Positions 10,299 through 12,344 of a stretch of DNA of 12,344 nucleotides are shown one piece after another. The DNA comes from Candidatus Amesbacteria bacterium RBG_19FT_COMBO_48_16 (lineage in GTDB: Bacteria; Patescibacteriota; Microgenomatia; CAZETR01; Amesbacteraceae): NCBI GenBank assembly GCA_001775555.1, contig MEXE01000007.1:4781-17124 (forward strand). The letters are read 5' to 3'. The stretch's first letter is position 1, and each line of letters begins with the position of its first letter. A program made the translations under genes and the position numbers. Below the pieces are notes generated by a model, which worked only from the letters and a program-made list of their open reading frames with translations, did not search any database and was not told the origin of the DNA.

Positions 10299-10937
10299 CT
10301 AAATTTGGATTTCCTCCCAATTCTGGCCGGTGACGCGAAACAGCTTAGTGTTTTGGGACAGGACGTGGTCGATAAAGAGAATGCCGTTTAGATGGTCCAT
10401 CTCGTGCTGGATGATGTGGGCGGGGAAGCCGCTAAAAACTGCGGTTTTGGTAATTAATTTTGGCTCGGTATGCGCAAAGGTCGTGCTCACGCGCTCCCTC
10501 GCTGAGGCTTCGGGGGGCATGATTGCGCGCGACTTTGCTGGCATACCTGCGCCATCTGAGCTAATCTGTTCCCGGATAGTCTGATATTTGACAGTGACGG
10601 ACATGGAGCGGGTGATGGGGGCGTAGTGGTGGGGGAGGGAGAGACAGCCTTCGTATACCCCCTTTTTCTTTTTGGGGGATTGGAGGCGCTGGGAGAATTT
10701 GGTGATTTCGGGATTGATAAAGACCTGAGGGGGGAGGGACGGATCGGGGCGGATGAGGAAAAGGCGCAGAGGGATGCCGATTTGGGGAGCGGCTAACCCC
10801 ACGCCTTCCGGATTTTTGGCTTCCAGGAGAGTGGCGGTCATGTCCCGGATAATCCCCAGAGTTTTTTTGTCCAGGCGGGTGACGGGTTTGGCTACCTGGC
10901 GCAGGACCGGGTGAGGGACGGTGACAATGGGTGACAT
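10299..10937 (-). CDS. def: Peptide deformylase with in-frame palindromic insertion
   Basis: This metallohydrolase removes the N-formyl group from nascent proteins at the ribosome exit. All three family motifs are present: GVGLAAPQ at 45-52, EGCLSLP at 96-102 with metal ligand Cys98, and QHEMDH at 177-182 with ligands His178 and His182 and catalytic Glu179. At 212 aa it is longer than the usual 150-190. The excess lies at about 122-160, between the VTVKYQ strand and the SGFPAHIIQHE helix, where most deformylases have a short hairpin. This stretch is encoded by a long imperfect palindrome (10467-10547). The metal site and frame are intact, so activity is likely and the insert should form a surface loop. 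There is no Shine-Dalgarno sequence; the extended -10 TGC-TAAAAT ends 6 nt before ATG10937. Confidence 0.96.
   Translation of the reverse strand: MSPIVTVPHPVLRQVAKPVTRLDKKTLGIIRDMTATLLEAKNPEGVGLAAPQIGIPLRLFLIRPDPSLPPQVFINPEITKFSQRLQSPKKKKGVYEGCLSLPHHYAPITRSMSVTVKYQTIREQISSDGAGMPAKSRAIMPPEASARERVSTTFAHTEPKLITKTAVFSGFPAHIIQHEMDHLNGILFIDHVLSQNTKLFRVTGQNWEEIQI
10467..10547. repeat. Palindromic element inserted in frame in def
   Basis: GGTATGC (10467-10473) pairs with GCATACC (10541-10547). Directly inside, GCAAAG (10474-10479) pairs with CTTTGC (10533-10538) and TCG (10481-10483) with CGA (10530-10532), with small bulges. GCGC runs further in could extend the stem. The 81-bp element equals 27 codons and encodes def residues 131-157, the family-atypical insertion. 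Confidence 0.7.
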
Positions 10938-10943
10938 GAGGAG

Positions 10944-10952
10944 ATTTTAGCA
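10944..10952 (-). promoter_or_regulatory. Extended -10 promoter of def, leaderless layout
   Basis: On the minus strand TGC-TAAAAT (TAAAAT at 10949-10944) is followed by CTCCTC and ATG10937. It shares TTTGCTAAAATC with the tRNA-Tyr promoter. No clear -35 is visible. Confidence 0.65.
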
Positions 10953-10959
10953 AAGAAAC

Positions 10960-10988
10960 TTGGCATAATGGTTTTACTGACCTATAAT
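10960..10988 (+). promoter_or_regulatory. Promoter of the lysozyme-like gene
   Basis: TTGGCA (10960-10965), a 17-nt spacer and TATAAT (10983-10988) form a good sigma-70-type promoter. Nine nt separate the -10 from ATG10998, so the mRNA leader would be at most a few bases. Confidence 0.75.
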
Positions 10989-10997
10989 GTGTGACTA

Positions 10998-11597
10998 ATG
11001 CGTAGGGGTAGAGAGAGGGGATCAATTAGTGTGGAGGTAGGTTGTTCGTTGATGCTGGTATTTGGATTGGTTGCGATTGCTATCGGGTTTTCGGGCGGGG
11101 AGGTGGAAGCGAATGCCAGGAGTAAGCCGGAGCCTACGGCAGTGATACAAAAAGTAAGCAAGATGAATGATGGATCGATAAATGTATGTGATGATCCGTG
11201 GATGGAGAAAACCTTTGGAGCAAGAGTTTCTGAAGCAAAATGTGTATGTATGAAGGAAAGCAGCGGGAGAAAAGCGGTGGTAGGGACGGTGGCTTTTAAT
11301 GAGACAAGCGTGGGTGGGTTCCAACTTAATATTGAACCGGGATCTATGAAAGACGTGATGATTGTAGATGCCGGTTTACCAGGAGCGCAGGGCCTGAAGG
11401 ACATTTATGAAAAGAACGGGGTCAAGTCTTGTTGGGAAACATTGGCTCAGGGATTGAGTGGTGCATGGGCAGAGTGTGTGAGTGTGCTTAGCAAACCTAA
11501 GGTAAATTTTAGTGCGGCAAAGTATTTATTAGATGCCAGTGGCGGAAAGTGGAGTGAACATTGGCCGACAGCGGCAGAGATGTGCAATTTACCTTAA
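10998..11597 (+). CDS. Lysozyme/transglycosylase-like protein with a pilin-like N-terminus
   Basis: This is probably an extracytoplasmic muralytic protein. The N-terminus MRRGRERG is followed by SISVE and the hydrophobic helix VGCSLMLVFGLVAIAIGF. A basic leader ending in Gly with Glu at +5 is the class III (type IV prepilin) signal pattern, although a simple membrane anchor is also possible. A disordered linker precedes the domain. Residues 78-115 read SEAKCVCMKESSG...AVVG...SVGGFQLNI, matching the lysozyme/SLT-type pattern in which the Glu of KES (Glu87) would be catalytic and G-x-FQ-x-N marks the second motif. The C-terminus FSAAKYLLDASGGKWSEHW (171-189) fits the closing helix and Trp of such domains. 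Six cysteines outside the helix could form disulfides. The family call rests on motif recognition only. The stop overlaps the TPR gene by 9 nt. Confidence 0.65.
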   Translation: MRRGRERGSISVEVGCSLMLVFGLVAIAIGFSGGEVEANARSKPEPTAVIQKVSKMNDGSINVCDDPWMEKTFGARVSEAKCVCMKESSGRKAVVGTVAFNETSVGGFQLNIEPGSMKDVMIVDAGLPGAQGLKDIYEKNGVKSCWETLAQGLSGAWAECVSVLSKPKVNFSAAKYLLDASGGKWSEHWPTAAEMCNLP

Positions 11598-12344
11598 AAT
11601 GGGTTGAGCGGAGAGGGTAGCGATTTGGTCGAGCTGGGCGCGGGGGTCGGCGAAATCCGGTTTGAGATCCAGGGCGGACCGGAAGAAGACTTGGGCGGAA
11701 GCCGGGTCATTGCGGTAAAGAGCGATGACACCGCGGTTGTAGGGGATACGGGGGTCGGTGGGGGATATAGCAGAGGCAGACGCAAGATTTTCGTCAGCCG
11801 AAGACAGATAGGAGTCGTCGTATGTGGAAAGAATGATATAAGTACGGGAACGGGCTTTGTAGTAATTGGGATGGCGGGGACTGGTTTGGATAGCCCGGCC
11901 AGAGGCTGAGACGGCGATTTGAGCCAGCTGGGAGGAGGTAGTGGCGTCCGAATCGCGGACGATGATGGACATATAGGCGGCGACGTTACTTAAGTCGACG
12001 GCGATGGGCGGATCCCGGGGGTTTAAAGCGAAAGCTGATTTCAGATCCGAAAAAGAAGCCAGGATGTATTGGGGATCTTCGGTGGCGGTGAAGGCTTTCA
12101 GGTTTTTCTGGCCGGAAGCGTATTTGACGTCGGCTATAAAGTATTTGGTAATAGTAAACAGTAGATAGGAGAAAGCAAACACGCTAATTAAAATCGAAAT
12201 TATTTGGGTAGATGCGAGTGGGGATTTAGATGGCGGCGGGGGGTCGGTGTCTACAGAGAGAGTTTGGGCGAAAGCTGGTAGGAGAAACAGGAGAATTTGG
12301 ACTATGACGACGGAAAAGCCCCAGAAGTTAGTAATGGGGATGGT
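11589..12344 (-). CDS. Membrane plus TPR protein, C-terminal part (O-antigen-ligase-like; cut by window end)
   Basis: The 5' end lies outside the window; the frame is open from 12344 and a GTG at 12182 is internal. The visible part begins with TIPITNFWGFSVVIVQILLF, a TM helix continuing to LLPAFA. A Pro/Ser-rich loop (TDPPPPSKSP) follows, then a second TM helix (IISILISVFAFSYLLFTITK), then a soluble domain. The soluble part holds TPR-like helical pairs: ILASFSDLKSAFALNPRDPP, then YNRGVIALYRNDPASAQVFF followed by ALDLKPDFADPRAQL, the classic A/G-ALKxxPxxxxAxxxL pattern. Two late TM helices before TPRs are typical of Wzy/O-antigen-ligase-family proteins (PF04932) of this lineage, which polymerise or transfer surface glycans. 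That call is an inference because the catalytic loop is not in the window. Confidence 0.6.
   Translation of the reverse strand, partial: TIPITNFWGFSVVIVQILLFLLPAFAQTLSVDTDPPPPSKSPLASTQIISILISVFAFSYLLFTITKYFIADVKYASGQKNLKAFTATEDPQYILASFSDLKSAFALNPRDPPIAVDLSNVAAYMSIIVRDSDATTSSQLAQIAVSASGRAIQTSPRHPNYYKARSRTYIILSTYDDSYLSSADENLASASAISPTDPRIPYNRGVIALYRNDPASAQVFFRSALDLKPDFADPRAQLDQIATLSAQPILR

Noticed and set aside
12180..12182. GTG as the start of the TPR protein
   Set aside because: The frame stays open upstream to the window end and encodes a further TM helix and Pro-rich loop, so the GTG is internal.
1..12344. CRISPR array or insertion sequence
   Set aside because: No regularly spaced 20-40-nt direct repeats with unique spacers were seen, and no transposase, integrase or Cas motif appears in any plausible frame.

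Overview
The window looks like part of a streamlined genome of a Candidate Phyla Radiation (Patescibacteria) bacterium, probably of the Microgenomates group. This is inferred from gene style, not from a search. The genes are short and densely packed on both strands. Five of the six tail-to-tail gene pairs have stop codons that overlap or lie within 2 nt of each other, and the sixth pair is 16 nt apart. Bacterial housekeeping genes (rpmB, fmt, def) sit among many small unrecognised proteins. TGA serves as a stop (the ATGA overlap at 7770-7773), so the code is the standard bacterial one and not the TGA-glycine code of Gracilibacteria/SR1. The + strand is visibly G-rich even where genes lie on the - strand.

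Layout. (1) 1-1801: the N-terminal part of a zinc-ribbon protein (-), a short GspE/PilB-type secretion ATPase (+) and a small J-domain protein (-). (2) 1837-2551: three minus-strand tRNA genes, Thr(GGT), Tyr(GTA) and Thr(TGT). Between the first two lie a small orphan ORF and a palindrome-rich tract bounded by a near-copy of the tRNA-Tyr 3' end. (3) 2682-5794: an unrecognised 326-aa protein (+), an M50/site-2-protease-like membrane peptidase (-), ribosomal protein bL28 and a Cys-containing small protein (+), and methionyl-tRNA formyltransferase (-). (4) 5817-10262: six or seven unrecognised genes. Some encode membrane proteins with two or more TM segments and some encode Ala/Gln/Pro-rich or Gly-rich proteins; most lie on the - strand. 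(5) 10299-12344: peptide deformylase (-), a lysozyme-like protein with a pilin-like N-terminus (+), and the C-terminal part of a membrane plus TPR protein resembling O-antigen-ligase-family C-termini (-), cut by the window end.

Functional links. fmt and def encode the enzymes that add and remove the formyl group on initiator methionine. bL28 and the tRNAs belong to the same translation machinery. The ATPase and the pilin-like N-terminus of the lysozyme-like protein point to a type IV pilus or pseudopilus system elsewhere in the genome. The 5817-10262 block is the least explained part.

Three window-wide signals stand out. First, many start codons sit only 6-9 nt after a good -10 hexamer and lack a Shine-Dalgarno sequence, which suggests leaderless mRNAs. 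Second, both fmt and def carry palindromic DNA inserted in frame exactly where the encoded protein is longer than its family. Third, degenerate 7-nt AG-phased repeats occur in fmt and in the rpmB/M50 spacer. No CRISPR array, insertion sequence, rRNA or convincing rho-independent terminator was seen.
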